Positions 41,577 through 49,728 of a DNA stretch of 64,000 bases are shown here, in pieces. A model generated the notes under the pieces. It was not told where the DNA came from. It did no database searches and worked only from the letters and a program-made list of their open reading frames with translations. Source of the stretch: Candidatus Methanomethylophilaceae archaeon (GTDB taxonomy: Archaea > Thermoplasmatota > Thermoplasmata > Methanomassiliicoccales > Methanomethylophilaceae); the NCBI GenBank assembly GCA_016297775.1, contig JAEDGA010000003.1, forward strand, positions 3,148 through 67,147. The letters run 5' to 3'. A program made the position numbers and the translations under genes. Position 1 is the stretch's first letter; each line of letters opens with the position of its first letter.

Positions 41577-43319
41577 ATGGCAACAGACATCGTATTCATA
41601 CACGCACCCACGGTGTACGACTTCAGGAAGAAGCCCATATTCTATGGGCCCGTCAGTGACGTCGTACCATCATCCCCCGTATTCGAGATGTATCCCATCG
41701 GATTCATGACCATGTCCTCCCATCTGGAGGCCGCAGGATTCAAGACCAGGATCGTGAACTTGGCCGTGATGATGCTCCAGAACAAGAAGGTGGATGTGGA
41801 GCGCGTGATCGAGAAGCTGCACGCCAAGGTGTACGCCATCGATCTCCACTGGATGCCCCACTGTCACGGTTCCATCGAGATCGCAAAGATCGTCAAGAAG
41901 TATCATCCGGATGCGATCGTGGAGTTCGGAGGATTCTCCTCATCCTACTTCTACGAGGATCTGATCCAGCGCCCGTACATCGATATGGTCATGCGCGGGG
42001 ACTCCACCGAGCTCCCTCATGTCAAGCTGATGCAGGTGCTCACCGACGGAGGCAACCTGGAGGATGTCCCCAACCTCACGTGGAAGGACAGGGACGGAAG
42101 GGTACACGTCAACCCCATCACCAATATCCCAGATGATCTGGATTGGTGCATGTTCGATTACGGTACGATGATCAAGTGCACCCTCAGGAACAGGGATATC
42201 AAGGGCGCACTGCCCTGGTTGGGCTGGGACAAGCTTCCTTTGACATCGGTGTTCACGGTCCGCGGATGCAATCTCAACTGTGCCGAGTGCGGAGGTTCCC
42301 ATGCCGCCAACAAGAGACTCCTGTGCAGGAATCACGCGGCCTTCAGGAGCCCGGAGAAGCTGGTGGAGGACATGTCCATCATCCAAAGCTACCTCGACAC
42401 CCCCATCTTCGTCATAGGGGATCCACGTCAGGGAGGGAAGGACTATGTCGAGCGCATGGTGAAGGCCGCCAGGAAGGAGGGTATCAAGAACCATGTGGCA
42501 TTCGAGATTTTCAACCCCGGTAACGAGGAGTTCTTCTCGCAACTGCAGCACGGTTTCGGAGAGTACTCCATGGAGATATCTCCGGATTCAAGCGATGAGA
42601 TCGTCAGGATCGCCATGGGTAAGAACTACGACAACAAATCGGTGGAGAAGACCCTCACGTCCGCATTCGCCAACGGATGCGCCCGTTTCGATGTGTTCTA
42701 CATGACCGGTCTTCCGGAGCAGACCGTCGAGTCCGCAATGAACAGCTCCCGCGAAGCGAGGAACCTCTGGAACGCCGTAGGTAGGAACGACAACCTGTTC
42801 ATCTACACCGCACCCTTCGCACCCTTCGTGGATCCCGGAAGCAGGGCATTCGAAGAGCCGGAGAGGTGGGGATACAGGTTCTTCGCAAGGACCCTCGACG
42901 AGCACAGGGCGCTCCTCGAGAACCCCTCGTGGAAACACGTCCTATCGTACGAGACCAAGTGGATGACCAGGGACATGATCGCGGACGTCTCCTACGATGC
43001 CGCTCTGGAGCTGGCACATATAGAATTGGAGTGCGGACGCACCACCAAGGAGGCATACGACGAGCGCGTGGAGAGGACCAATATAGCCAGAGACCTCATG
43101 CACCGCATCGACGACATCCTCACGATCAAGGACGAGAGTACACGTACGGCGAAGCTCTGGGACATCAAGGAGGAGGGTGAGAGGATGATGGCCTCCACCG
43201 TCTGCAACAAGAAGGATCTCGACTGGGACGCAGGTTCCATCTGGTCCAACGGACCCAGGGTCGTATGCGGGCTCATCAAGTCCTCTTGGCCGTTCAACAG
43301 GAGGAAGAAGGCGCTCTGA
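41577..43319 (+). CDS. B12-binding-domain/radical SAM protein (Ta0216-like family)
   Basis: 580 residues. The N-terminal third has a cobalamin-binding-like Rossmann domain (YPIGFMTMSSHLEAAGFKTRIVNL, YAIDLHWMPHCHGSIEIAKIVKKYHPDAIVEFGG). The radical SAM core has CNLNCAEC (CX3CX2C, about residues 230-238) after SVFTVRGC. SMEISPDSSDEIVRIAMGKNYDN and FYMTGLPEQTVESAM are typical of class B enzymes. The family resembles the archaeal Ta0216 group (TIGR04190), whose substrate is unknown. It lies 12 bases after the cis-prenyltransferase gene, in the same operon. Roles in lipid or polyprenol modification or RNA modification are guesses from the neighbours. An AT-rich terminator region follows. Confidence 0.85.
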   Translation: MATDIVFIHAPTVYDFRKKPIFYGPVSDVVPSSPVFEMYPIGFMTMSSHLEAAGFKTRIVNLAVMMLQNKKVDVERVIEKLHAKVYAIDLHWMPHCHGSIEIAKIVKKYHPDAIVEFGGFSSSYFYEDLIQRPYIDMVMRGDSTELPHVKLMQVLTDGGNLEDVPNLTWKDRDGRVHVNPITNIPDDLDWCMFDYGTMIKCTLRNRDIKGALPWLGWDKLPLTSVFTVRGCNLNCAECGGSHAANKRLLCRNHAAFRSPEKLVEDMSIIQSYLDTPIFVIGDPRQGGKDYVERMVKAARKEGIKNHVAFEIFNPGNEEFFSQLQHGFGEYSMEISPDSSDEIVRIAMGKNYDNKSVEKTLTSAFANGCARFDVFYMTGLPEQTVESAMNSSREARNLWNAVGRNDNLFIYTAPFAPFVDPGSRAFEEPERWGYRFFARTLDEHRALLENPSWKHVLSYETKWMTRDMIADVSYDAALELAHIELECGRTTKEAYDERVERTNIARDLMHRIDDILTIKDESTRTAKLWDIKEEGERMMASTVCNKKDLDWDAGSIWSNGPRVVCGLIKSSWPFNRRKKAL

Positions 43320-43332
43320 GCGCCTCTCCTCC

Positions 43333-43370
43333 AAACAATTTTCAGTTCTCTATAATAATAAAATAAAGGC
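43333..43370. terminator. AT-rich bidirectional terminator between the radical SAM and proC genes
   Basis: The convergent gap reads AACAATTTTCAGTTCTC then TATAATAATAAAATAAAG. Toward proC the minus strand gives CTTTATTTTATTATTATA, a T-rich run suited to archaeal termination just after its stop; the plus strand has a shorter TTTT. Confidence 0.45.
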
Positions 43371-44180
43371 TCAGAACCTCTTGCCGAGCTCTCTGGCCTT
43401 CTCCGCGCATGCCTGTACCGCAGATATCATCGCGCCCCTCATGCCACGGTCCTCCAGCACCTTCACGCCCTCAATGGTGCTTCCCCCGGGGGAGCAGACC
43501 ATATCCTTCAGCTGGTCGGGGTGCTTTCCGGATTCCATCAGTGTCACGGCGGATCCCAACATGGTCTGTGCTGCGAGCTTGATGGACATGTCCCTGGGTA
43601 GTCCGAGGAGCACTCCGGCATCGGCCATGGCATCCACGATCATGAACATGAACGCAGGCGAACTGCCAGAGATCGCGGACACGGCATCGATATCCTTCTC
43701 CTTCACCTCGAAGCAGATGCCCACCGCTTCGAACACCTCCTTCACGACCTGAATGTCCTTTTCTGTACAATCTTCGGAATACGAAAAACACGTCGCTCCT
43801 ACGAAATTCGTACTGCAAATGTTGGGCATGACCCTTATAACTTTACTATCTGGCACATAATTTTTCAGTGTCTCGATGGTCACTCCCGCGGCTATGCTTA
43901 CGAGGGTGTGTCCCGCCCCGAAACCGAGATTCTCGGAGGAGAACACGCCACCTATCTGCTGCGGTTTGACGGAGAGGACAACGACGTCGGAGGAACGTAC
44001 TACCTCCGCGTTCGATGCCACGACATCGATCCCGAGGCTCTCCTTCGCAGCCTCCCTGGATTTCTCGTGAGGGTTGCTGGCGATGATCTCGTCACGGCCG
44101 AATAGGCCCTTGTCGACAATCCCTTTGATGATGGCGGATGCCATCTTACCGGTACCGATGAATCCGATTCTGTAGGTCAT
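43371..44180 (-). CDS. proC: Pyrroline-5-carboxylate reductase
   Basis: 269 residues. ProC reduces 1-pyrroline-5-carboxylate to proline with NAD(P)H. The Rossmann opening RIGFIGTGKMASAIIKGIV is at the N terminus, then DVVVLSVKPQQIGGV, the VIRVMPNICSTNFVGAT box, VSAISGSSPAFMFMIVDAMADAGVLLGLPR and the C-terminal DMVCSPGGSTIEGVKVLE. Length is normal. It stands alone on the minus strand. The two earlier steps, ProB and ProA, are encoded together at the end of this window. Upstream lies the fpo promoter region, with an AT-repeat at 44247-44263. Confidence 0.96.
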   Translation of the reverse strand: MTYRIGFIGTGKMASAIIKGIVDKGLFGRDEIIASNPHEKSREAAKESLGIDVVASNAEVVRSSDVVVLSVKPQQIGGVFSSENLGFGAGHTLVSIAAGVTIETLKNYVPDSKVIRVMPNICSTNFVGATCFSYSEDCTEKDIQVVKEVFEAVGICFEVKEKDIDAVSAISGSSPAFMFMIVDAMADAGVLLGLPRDMSIKLAAQTMLGSAVTLMESGKHPDQLKDMVCSPGGSTIEGVKVLEDRGMRGAMISAVQACAEKARELGKRF

Positions 44181-44246
44181 GTTGGTCCCGTGATTATGAG
44201 CGCGCCTTCTATTAACGTCTTCGGAACGTGCGCCAGCATGCGTACC

Positions 44247-44285
44247 TATATTATATTATATTACGCGCCATAAACCTTTAATAAG
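44247..44285 (+). promoter_or_regulatory. fpo operon promoter region with AT-repeat
   Basis: ACCTTTAATAAG (44274-44285) is centred about 27 bases before the fpoA ATG at 44308, so the operon is probably leaderless. Directly upstream is TATTATATTATATTA-type repeat (44249-44263), which could act as a second promoter, an upstream binding site, or serve the divergent proC gene. Confidence 0.5.
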
Positions 44286-44307
44286 TACATCCCATGTTGG
44301 ACGACCA

Positions 44308-44670
44308 ATGTCACTAGTTGTGAGTTATATACCAATGGCGGTGCTGGGAGTTCTGGCTCTCGGCTTCTCCCCACTCGCATGGTGGATGTCTAGGTTCCTC
44401 AGACCTAAGAAGCCGTCCCAGTGGCAGGACACAACCTATGAGTGCGGTTCAGAACCGATAGGTATCGCACGCGTCCAGTTCAGGTTCCAATACTATGCTT
44501 TCGGAATCATCTTCGTCGTCTTCGACCTGGTCGCTACGTTCCTTATGATCTGGGCCGTTGCCTACTCGTCCCTTTCGACGCAGGCCACGGTCATTGTTCT
44601 GGCATTCTTGGGTATGCTCCTGCTGGGCGTCGCTTACGCACTTAAGAAGGAGGAAACCATATGGATATGA
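44308..44670 (+). CDS. fpoA: Fpo/Nuo complex membrane subunit A
   Basis: 120 residues, three membrane helices. The NuoA family signature is clear: KPSQWQDTTYECGSEPIGIARVQFRFQYY between helices one and two, and FVVFDLVATFLMIWA in helix two. It forms part of the membrane arm near the quinone/methanophenazine site. It is the first of twelve subunit genes in the order A-B-C-D-H-I-J-J-K-L-M-N and overlaps fpoB by ten bases. The complex is the F420H2 dehydrogenase relative found in methanogens that pumps ions while passing electrons from a reduced carrier to a membrane carrier. Confidence 0.96.
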   Translation: MSLVVSYIPMAVLGVLALGFSPLAWWMSRFLRPKKPSQWQDTTYECGSEPIGIARVQFRFQYYAFGIIFVVFDLVATFLMIWAVAYSSLSTQATVIVLAFLGMLLLGVAYALKKEETIWI

Positions 44671-45224
44671 GCTTGTATCCCCACGCAGTCGCAATGAGCG
44701 CAGACGAATTCATGTCCTGGTCGTCAGCCATGATCAACAACATGCTGTCGTCCGGAGTGAAGAGGACCGTCGACAAGCTGACCGGTCCCGTCTGGGCCTG
44801 GGCCATGAGGAACTCGATGCACCCGCTGCACTTCGGTCTGGCGTGCTGTGCTCTCGAGATGGCTGCCGCATCCGACACCAGGTACGATGCGGAGCGTGTC
44901 GGTATGATCTACCGTTCTTCCCCCAGGCAGACCGATATTCTCATGATCAACGGATGGATCTCCAAGAAGCTCCGTCCCGACATCAGACGTTTGTACGAGC
45001 AGATCCCCTCGCCCAAGTGGGTCGTCGCAATGGGTGAATGCGCCATCTCCGGCGGACCCTGGTACGACTCCTACAACATCGTTCAGGGACTCGATCAGAT
45101 CGTGCCCGTGGATGTCTACATCCCCGGATGCCCCATCAAGCCCGATGCGATGATCGACGGATTCATGCTCCTGCAGAAGAAGATTGACGCCTACTTCAGA
45201 AGAGGCAACTTCATGGTGGATTGA
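44661..45224 (+). CDS. fpoB: Fpo/Nuo complex 4Fe-4S subunit B
   Basis: 187 residues. It carries the terminal N2-type cluster. GLACCALEM near residue 55-63, VAMGECAISGGPW and YIPGCPIKPDAMIDGFMLL supply the four cysteine ligands (two adjacent Cys, then one in GEC and one in GCP). AAGGAGGAAA (44647-44656) is a strong ribosome site before ATG 44661, inside the end of fpoA. It works with FpoD on the matrix-like cytosolic arm. Confidence 0.97.
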   Translation: MDMSLYPHAVAMSADEFMSWSSAMINNMLSSGVKRTVDKLTGPVWAWAMRNSMHPLHFGLACCALEMAAASDTRYDAERVGMIYRSSPRQTDILMINGWISKKLRPDIRRLYEQIPSPKWVVAMGECAISGGPWYDSYNIVQGLDQIVPVDVYIPGCPIKPDAMIDGFMLLQKKIDAYFRRGNFMVD

Positions 45225-45229
45225 TTCTC

Positions 45230-45730
45230 ATGGCAGATGAAGCAAAGATTGAGAGCCCTTCCTACGACGATGTCATCTCCCTCATCAAGTCCAAGTTCGG
45301 AGACAAGGTGCAGTTCAGGGAGTCCACGAAGAAGAACGTGAGGTCCATCAACGAGAAGAGAAGGATCTTCATGTCCGCAGACAGGGAAATCCTCCTTGAC
45401 CTCGCTTACTTCCTTCGCGACAAGCTCAATTTCGAGCAGGCATCGTGCGTCACCGGTGTTGACTGGGTCGACCACATGGAGGTCGTCTACCACATCACCA
45501 ACTACTTCAACGCGATCACCGTCGAGATCAACGTCACCATTCCCGGGGACGATCTCCACGTACCCTCCGTCGCACCCGTATGGGGCGGTGCCAACTGGCA
45601 CGAGAGGGAGACCTACGAACTCTTCGGAATCATTTTCGATGGCCACCCCAAGCTGGAGAGGCTCCTCACCCCGAAGAGCTACGAGTTCTATCCGTTCAGG
45701 AAGTCCTACAAACTCAGGGGGCAGCAGTAA
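45230..45730 (+). CDS. fpoC: Fpo/Nuo complex subunit C
   Basis: 166 residues of the NuoC 30-kDa family, with the signature WGGANWHERETYELFGIIFDGHPKLERLLTP near residues 122-152 and the ending YPFRKSYKLRG. It binds FpoD and FpoB in the hydrophilic arm. ATG 45230 is preferred; an upstream frame codon at 45221 lies within the fpoB end. fpoD follows directly, with no gap after the stop. Confidence 0.93.
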   Translation: MADEAKIESPSYDDVISLIKSKFGDKVQFRESTKKNVRSINEKRRIFMSADREILLDLAYFLRDKLNFEQASCVTGVDWVDHMEVVYHITNYFNAITVEINVTIPGDDLHVPSVAPVWGGANWHERETYELFGIIFDGHPKLERLLTPKSYEFYPFRKSYKLRGQQ

Positions 45731-46846
45731 ATGGCAGCAGAGAAGATGAACGCGGACCAGATGTGGCTCACGATGGGTCCGCAGCACCCGTTCTCTCACG
45801 GACTCTGGACCCTTAGGGTCAAGGTCGACGGAGAGATCGTCACCGACGCAGAACCCGAGGTAGGTTACCTCCACCGCGGTTGGGAAAAGGAGTGCGAGCA
45901 GAGGACGTACCAGAAGATCATCCCCATGGCTGACCGTCTGTGCTATTCCGCATCCATGACCTGGTCCCACCTGTTCTGTAAGGTCGCAGAGGAGGCCCTT
46001 GACATCGAGGTCCCCGAGAGGGCACAGTACCTCCGTGTCGTGGCGGACGAGATCTGCCGTATCCAGTCCCACCTGATGTGGCTGGCAGCGGTCGGTACCG
46101 ACGCAGGTAACCTCACCATATTCCTTTGGGCACTGAGGGAGAGGGAGTTCATGCTCGATCTCAACGTCAGGCTCTGCGGACAGAGGCTTACGACCAACTA
46201 CCCCCGTATCGGTGGTGTAAGGAACGACATGCCCTACTACTTCGAGAGGGACTGCCTTAGAGGAATCGAGAGGTTCGAGAAGGCACTCTGGGATATCGTC
46301 AAGCTCACTGACGAGTCCTCTATCTTCGTCGGAAGGGTCAAGGGCATCGGATACATCAGCCGTGAGGAGTGCGCCAACCTCGGTATCACCGGACCCGCAA
46401 TGCGCGGATGCGGTGTAGACCATGATATCAGGCGCGACGACCCCTACGATGCATACGGAGATATGGACTTCTACGTACCCGTCTACAAGGACGGAGATGC
46501 ATATTCCAGGTTCAGGGTCAGGATCGAGGAGATGTTCCAGTCCTGTTCCATCATCAAGCAGGCTATGAAGAAGCTGGAGTCCATCCCCAAGACCGCACCC
46601 TACAGGCTCAAGGTCCCCAAGGCAATCCCCGAGGGAACCCACATGGCAAGGATCGAGGATCCCCGTGGAGAGGGTCTCATGTACCTGATCTCCGACGGAA
46701 GCGAGCAGCCCTACAGGCTCAAGGTCCGCAGTCCTGTCTTCGTGAACGTGTCCGCTTCCAAGCGCATGGTCCAGGGAGTCAGGATCGCAGATATCCCCAC
46801 TGTCATGGCAATGATCGATATGTGTCTCGGAGAGACCGACAGGTGA
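45731..46846 (+). CDS. fpoD: Fpo/Nuo complex subunit D
   Basis: 371 residues of the NuoD 49-kDa family, the protein that forms the electron acceptor site with FpoB. Family boxes are MGPQHPFSHGLWTLRVKVDG, VGYLHRGWEKECEQRTY, the ADEICRIQSHLMWLAAVGTDAGN region, PRIGGVRNDMP and the C-terminal VQGVRIADIPTVMAMIDMCLGETDR. As expected for this family the hydrogenase cysteines are absent. It starts on the base after the fpoC stop. Confidence 0.97.
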   Translation: MAAEKMNADQMWLTMGPQHPFSHGLWTLRVKVDGEIVTDAEPEVGYLHRGWEKECEQRTYQKIIPMADRLCYSASMTWSHLFCKVAEEALDIEVPERAQYLRVVADEICRIQSHLMWLAAVGTDAGNLTIFLWALREREFMLDLNVRLCGQRLTTNYPRIGGVRNDMPYYFERDCLRGIERFEKALWDIVKLTDESSIFVGRVKGIGYISREECANLGITGPAMRGCGVDHDIRRDDPYDAYGDMDFYVPVYKDGDAYSRFRVRIEEMFQSCSIIKQAMKKLESIPKTAPYRLKVPKAIPEGTHMARIEDPRGEGLMYLISDGSEQPYRLKVRSPVFVNVSASKRMVQGVRIADIPTVMAMIDMCLGETDR

Positions 46847-46851
46847 TTCAT

Positions 46852-48078
46852 ATGGCTTACAGCAGCATTCTCAACTGGATCATCAACAGGGACGACTGGG
46901 TGAACACCGTTGTCAACGGTGTGGACTACTCCGGTATCGTCAACATGTCCCCCTACGCGGGATACAACCTCCCCTATGACATCGGAGTCAAGATTTGGGA
47001 GAGTCTCGGTGGACTCATCGCATGGCTCATCAACCTGATCTTCCCCGGAAACCCCGTTTCCTACACTCTCGTTTCCGACCCCGTCACCAACGCAATGGCC
47101 ATCATCCTGATGGTCGTCGTCATCTTCGCCATCGGATTCGTCGTGAATCTAACGATGATCTGGCAGGAGCGTAAGTTCCTCGGTAGGCAGATGGACAGGC
47201 GTGGTACCATGATCGGACCTCTGGGATACTTCCAGTGTCTCGGAGACGGTCTCAAGACCTTCATGAAGGAGAACGTCGCACCCAGGGACATCGACAAGAA
47301 GATCTACTGGTGGGGACTCACCCTCGTCATCGGAACCTCCGTTCTGCTGGCATGTATGATCCCCCTGTCCCCCAGGTGGTACATCGTCGACTTCAACACC
47401 GGTCTGTTGATCATCTTCGCATTCTTCGCTCTGGCACCGTTCCTCATCATGTGTGCGGGATGGGCTCAGAACAACAAGTATTCGCTCATCGGAGGTCTCC
47501 GTGCGGCAGAGCTCATGATCTCTTACGAGGTCCCCATGCTCATCCTGTTCGCAGCGACCGTCTACATGACCGGATCCTTCAACATCGGAGACATCATCAG
47601 CTGGCAGGAGAACAACATCTGGCTCATCGTCCCCCAGATCCTCGGATTCATCGTCTGTGTCGTCTGTGCGGTCGCAGAGTCCGAGCGTGTGCCCTTCGAC
47701 CTTTCCGAGGCCGAGGCCGAGCTCGTCGAGGGATGGCAGACCGAGTACGCAGGTATGAAGTGGGGTCTCATCATGCTCGGAGACTACTTCAGAGGATACG
47801 TCGCATGTGCGCTCGTATGTATCATGTACCTCGGCGGATGGTCCATGCCGATCATCTCCAGCTTCGACTGGTACTATCAGTACCTGCCCGAGCTGTTCTT
47901 CGTTCTGAAGACATGCTTCGTGTTCATCTTCTTCATCACCGCAAGGGGTGCTCTGCCCCGTGTCAGGACCGATCAGATCGTCAACGTCGGATGGAAGGTT
48001 CTCATGCCTCTGGCCGTCGTCAACCTGGTCATCACCATCCTGGTAAAGTGGTTCATCGAGAACGGAGGTGTGTTCTGA
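46852..48078 (+). CDS. fpoH: Fpo/Nuo complex membrane subunit H
   Basis: 408 residues with about eight membrane helices, NuoH family. IWQERKFLGRQMDRRGTMIGPLGYFQCLGDGLKTFMKEN near residue 101 is the signature loop, and ESERVPFDLSEAEAELVEGWQTEYAGMKWG near 280 is the conserved glutamate-rich loop at the carrier site. It connects the hydrophilic arm to the pumping subunits. ATG 46852 is preceded by AGGTGATTC, made by the end of fpoD; the stop overlaps the fpoI ATG by one base. Its N terminus is longer than in many NuoH proteins, with an extra hydrophilic stretch before the first helix. Confidence 0.95.
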   Translation: MAYSSILNWIINRDDWVNTVVNGVDYSGIVNMSPYAGYNLPYDIGVKIWESLGGLIAWLINLIFPGNPVSYTLVSDPVTNAMAIILMVVVIFAIGFVVNLTMIWQERKFLGRQMDRRGTMIGPLGYFQCLGDGLKTFMKENVAPRDIDKKIYWWGLTLVIGTSVLLACMIPLSPRWYIVDFNTGLLIIFAFFALAPFLIMCAGWAQNNKYSLIGGLRAAELMISYEVPMLILFAATVYMTGSFNIGDIISWQENNIWLIVPQILGFIVCVVCAVAESERVPFDLSEAEAELVEGWQTEYAGMKWGLIMLGDYFRGYVACALVCIMYLGGWSMPIISSFDWYYQYLPELFFVLKTCFVFIFFITARGALPRVRTDQIVNVGWKVLMPLAVVNLVITILVKWFIENGGVF

Positions 48079-48821
48079 TGGCTCAACCCAGTGAATATTA
48101 TTCCAAATACCCCAAGAAGTTCAAGGGTACCGGAATCCTCACGCCCGTGTGCAGGGTCCTTAAGCAGATGATTAAGACCACCTTCCACAGGCCCGTGACC
48201 ATCCTCTACCCTTACGAGAAGGAGTGGGTCCCGGACAACTACCGCGGACGCCCCGGACTCAGGTTCGACAGGTGTCTCGGATGCGGTATCTGTGTCAGGG
48301 CATGCCCCACCACCTGTATCGAGCTCGTCGAGGTCGCGGATGACGATGGAAACATGGTCCTCAGGCCTCAGGTCAACGTCGGAAGGTGCATGATGTGCGG
48401 ATACTGCGCAGAGTACTGCCCCGTCGATGCGATGACCACCACCACCGATTACGAGCTCGCAGAGTTCAACAGATATGATCTGATCTACGACCCCCGCAGG
48501 CTCAACTTCGAGTACACCACCGACATGATGGAAGTGCACATCGAAGAGCACCTGATGTCCAACCTCGCGAAGGGCATCACCGATCAGCCCACCGCATTCT
48601 ACAACCCCGACAGGCCCGTCCTGGAGGACAAGAAGTGCATCGGCTGTCAGAAGTGTGCAAAGGTCTGCCCCGTAAACGCCATCGAGATGGTCGTCGTAGG
48701 ACAGAACGACAAAGGAAAGGACATCAAGCGCCCCAAGATCGATGAGAAGACCTGTATCTCATGCAGCAACTGTATCATCGATTGCCCGAAGGACGCGCTC
48801 AAGATGAACGAGGTGTTGTAA
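48078..48821 (+). CDS. fpoI: Fpo/Nuo complex ferredoxin-like subunit I with two additional 4Fe-4S motifs
   Basis: 247 residues. NuoI/FpoI proteins usually hold two 4Fe-4S clusters; here there are four CX2CX2CX3CP motifs. The first two (C66-C76 CLGCGICVRAC, C104-C114 CMMCGYCAEYC) match the family. Residues 115-184 form a linker of about 70. The other two (C187-C197 CIGCQKCAKVC and C226-C236 CISCSNCIIDC) make an extra ferredoxin-like domain. The frame is continuous, the start overlaps the fpoH stop by one base and fpoJ follows after one base. The extra clusters could be the entry point for electrons from ferredoxin or another donor, because no FpoF is encoded. The family assignment is sure; the electron route is inferred. 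Confidence 0.94.
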   Translation: MAQPSEYYSKYPKKFKGTGILTPVCRVLKQMIKTTFHRPVTILYPYEKEWVPDNYRGRPGLRFDRCLGCGICVRACPTTCIELVEVADDDGNMVLRPQVNVGRCMMCGYCAEYCPVDAMTTTTDYELAEFNRYDLIYDPRRLNFEYTTDMMEVHIEEHLMSNLAKGITDQPTAFYNPDRPVLEDKKCIGCQKCAKVCPVNAIEMVVVGQNDKGKDIKRPKIDEKTCISCSNCIIDCPKDALKMNEVL

Positions 48822-48822
48822 A

Positions 48823-49152
48823 ATGGATGCAGGAGAAATCGTCAACAACGTTTTCAACTGGTGCGGTGAGGCTTTCGCCACATTCGCAAACAACCTCGAT
48901 GCGTTCGCTTTCGTCGTGTTGGCAGCGATTGCCATCCTCGCAGCAATCCTCGTTGTGACCTCCAAAGAGATCATGCACAGCGCATTCTATCTCGCACTGG
49001 TCTTCACTTGTGTTGCGGTCACCTACTTCTTCCTCAACGCGGAACTCGTGGGTGTCATCCAGATGATGGTCTACGTCGGTGCTATCACCATCCTCTTCGC
49101 GTTCAGCGTCATGCTGACCAGGAGGACGATCGTCGGAGAGGAGGATGAATAA
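48823..49152 (+). CDS. fpoJ: Fpo/Nuo membrane subunit J, N-terminal part
   Basis: 109 residues with three hydrophobic segments: FAFVVLAAIAILAAILVVTS, SAFYLALVFTCVAVTYFFL and VIQMMVYVGAITILFAFSVMLTRR. They match the first half of NuoJ, including ELVGVIQMMVYVGAITILFAFSVML. As in other methanogens the NuoJ-like subunit is split in two genes. It starts one base after fpoI and is followed almost immediately by the second part. Confidence 0.9.
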   Translation: MDAGEIVNNVFNWCGEAFATFANNLDAFAFVVLAAIAILAAILVVTSKEIMHSAFYLALVFTCVAVTYFFLNAELVGVIQMMVYVGAITILFAFSVMLTRRTIVGEEDE

Positions 49153-49153
49153 G

Positions 49154-49432
49154 ATGAACAGAAAGGCAGCAGCAATTCTGGCAATCACCATGATCGCAGC
49201 GATCTCCGCAATCGGTATCTTCACCGAGTGGAACGACTTCGGCTACGCCGATGATGTTCCAGAGGCCGGAGTGCCCTTCATGCCCGAGAACGGGGTACTT
49301 GCTGACAACTCGCTCAACAAGGTACTGTTCGAGACCTACGGTCCCGTCATAATCGTTCTTGGAATCGTGATGTTCACAGCAATGATCGCCGGAGTATGTA
49401 TCTCCAGAGAGGAGGAGGATACCGATGATTGA
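49154..49432 (+). CDS. Fpo/Nuo membrane subunit J, C-terminal part
   Basis: 92 residues with a hydrophobic N-terminal segment and a second near VIIVLGIVMFTAMIAGVCI, joined by a short extracytoplasmic-looking loop. It corresponds in position to the second half of NuoJ (FpoJ-C). An earlier in-frame ATG at 49145 touches the end of GAGGAGG, so ATG 49154 is preferred for spacing. Its sequence similarity to NuoJ is weak; the assignment rests on gene order. It overlaps fpoK by eight bases. Confidence 0.75.
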   Translation: MNRKAAAILAITMIAAISAIGIFTEWNDFGYADDVPEAGVPFMPENGVLADNSLNKVLFETYGPVIIVLGIVMFTAMIAGVCISREEEDTDD

Positions 49433-49727
49433 TATCTCGTTCTTCCTCGTATTCAGTGCGATCCTCTTCGGAATCGGTATGTTCGGACTCATCTCCTCCA
49501 AGAGGGGACTGGTCACTCTGATGAGCATCGAGCTCATGCTCAACGCAGCGAACATCAACTTCGTCGCATTCGCCTCCTACGGCGGACACACCGATGGAAT
49601 GGTATTCGTCATCTTCACCATCGCGATCGCGGCGGCTGAGGTTGCAGTCGGTATCGCTCTCATGCTCAACGCATACAAGATCCAGAAGACGACCGAAGTC
49701 GACAAGCTCTCGACCATGAGGTGGTAA
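49425..49727 (+). CDS. fpoK: Fpo/Nuo membrane subunit K
   Basis: 100 residues with three membrane helices, NuoK family: FFLVFSAILFGIGMFGLISSKRGLVTLMSIELMLNAANINFVAF holds the conserved glutamate (IELMLN) used in proton transfer, and FTIAIAAAEVAVGIALMLNAYK carries the second. ATG 49425 overlaps the previous gene by eight bases. The fpoL TTG lies one base after its stop. Confidence 0.95.
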   Translation: MIDISFFLVFSAILFGIGMFGLISSKRGLVTLMSIELMLNAANINFVAFASYGGHTDGMVFVIFTIAIAAAEVAVGIALMLNAYKIQKTTEVDKLSTMRW

Positions 49728-49728
49728 T

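Noticed and set aside
45191..46642. 483-codon minus-strand frame opposite fpoC and fpoD
   Set aside because: Antisense shadow of two clear subunit genes; low-complexity product.
48823..49432. fpoJ as a broken pseudogene
   Set aside because: The two-part form of NuoJ is known in methanogens, both parts have their own starts and the operon continues intact.
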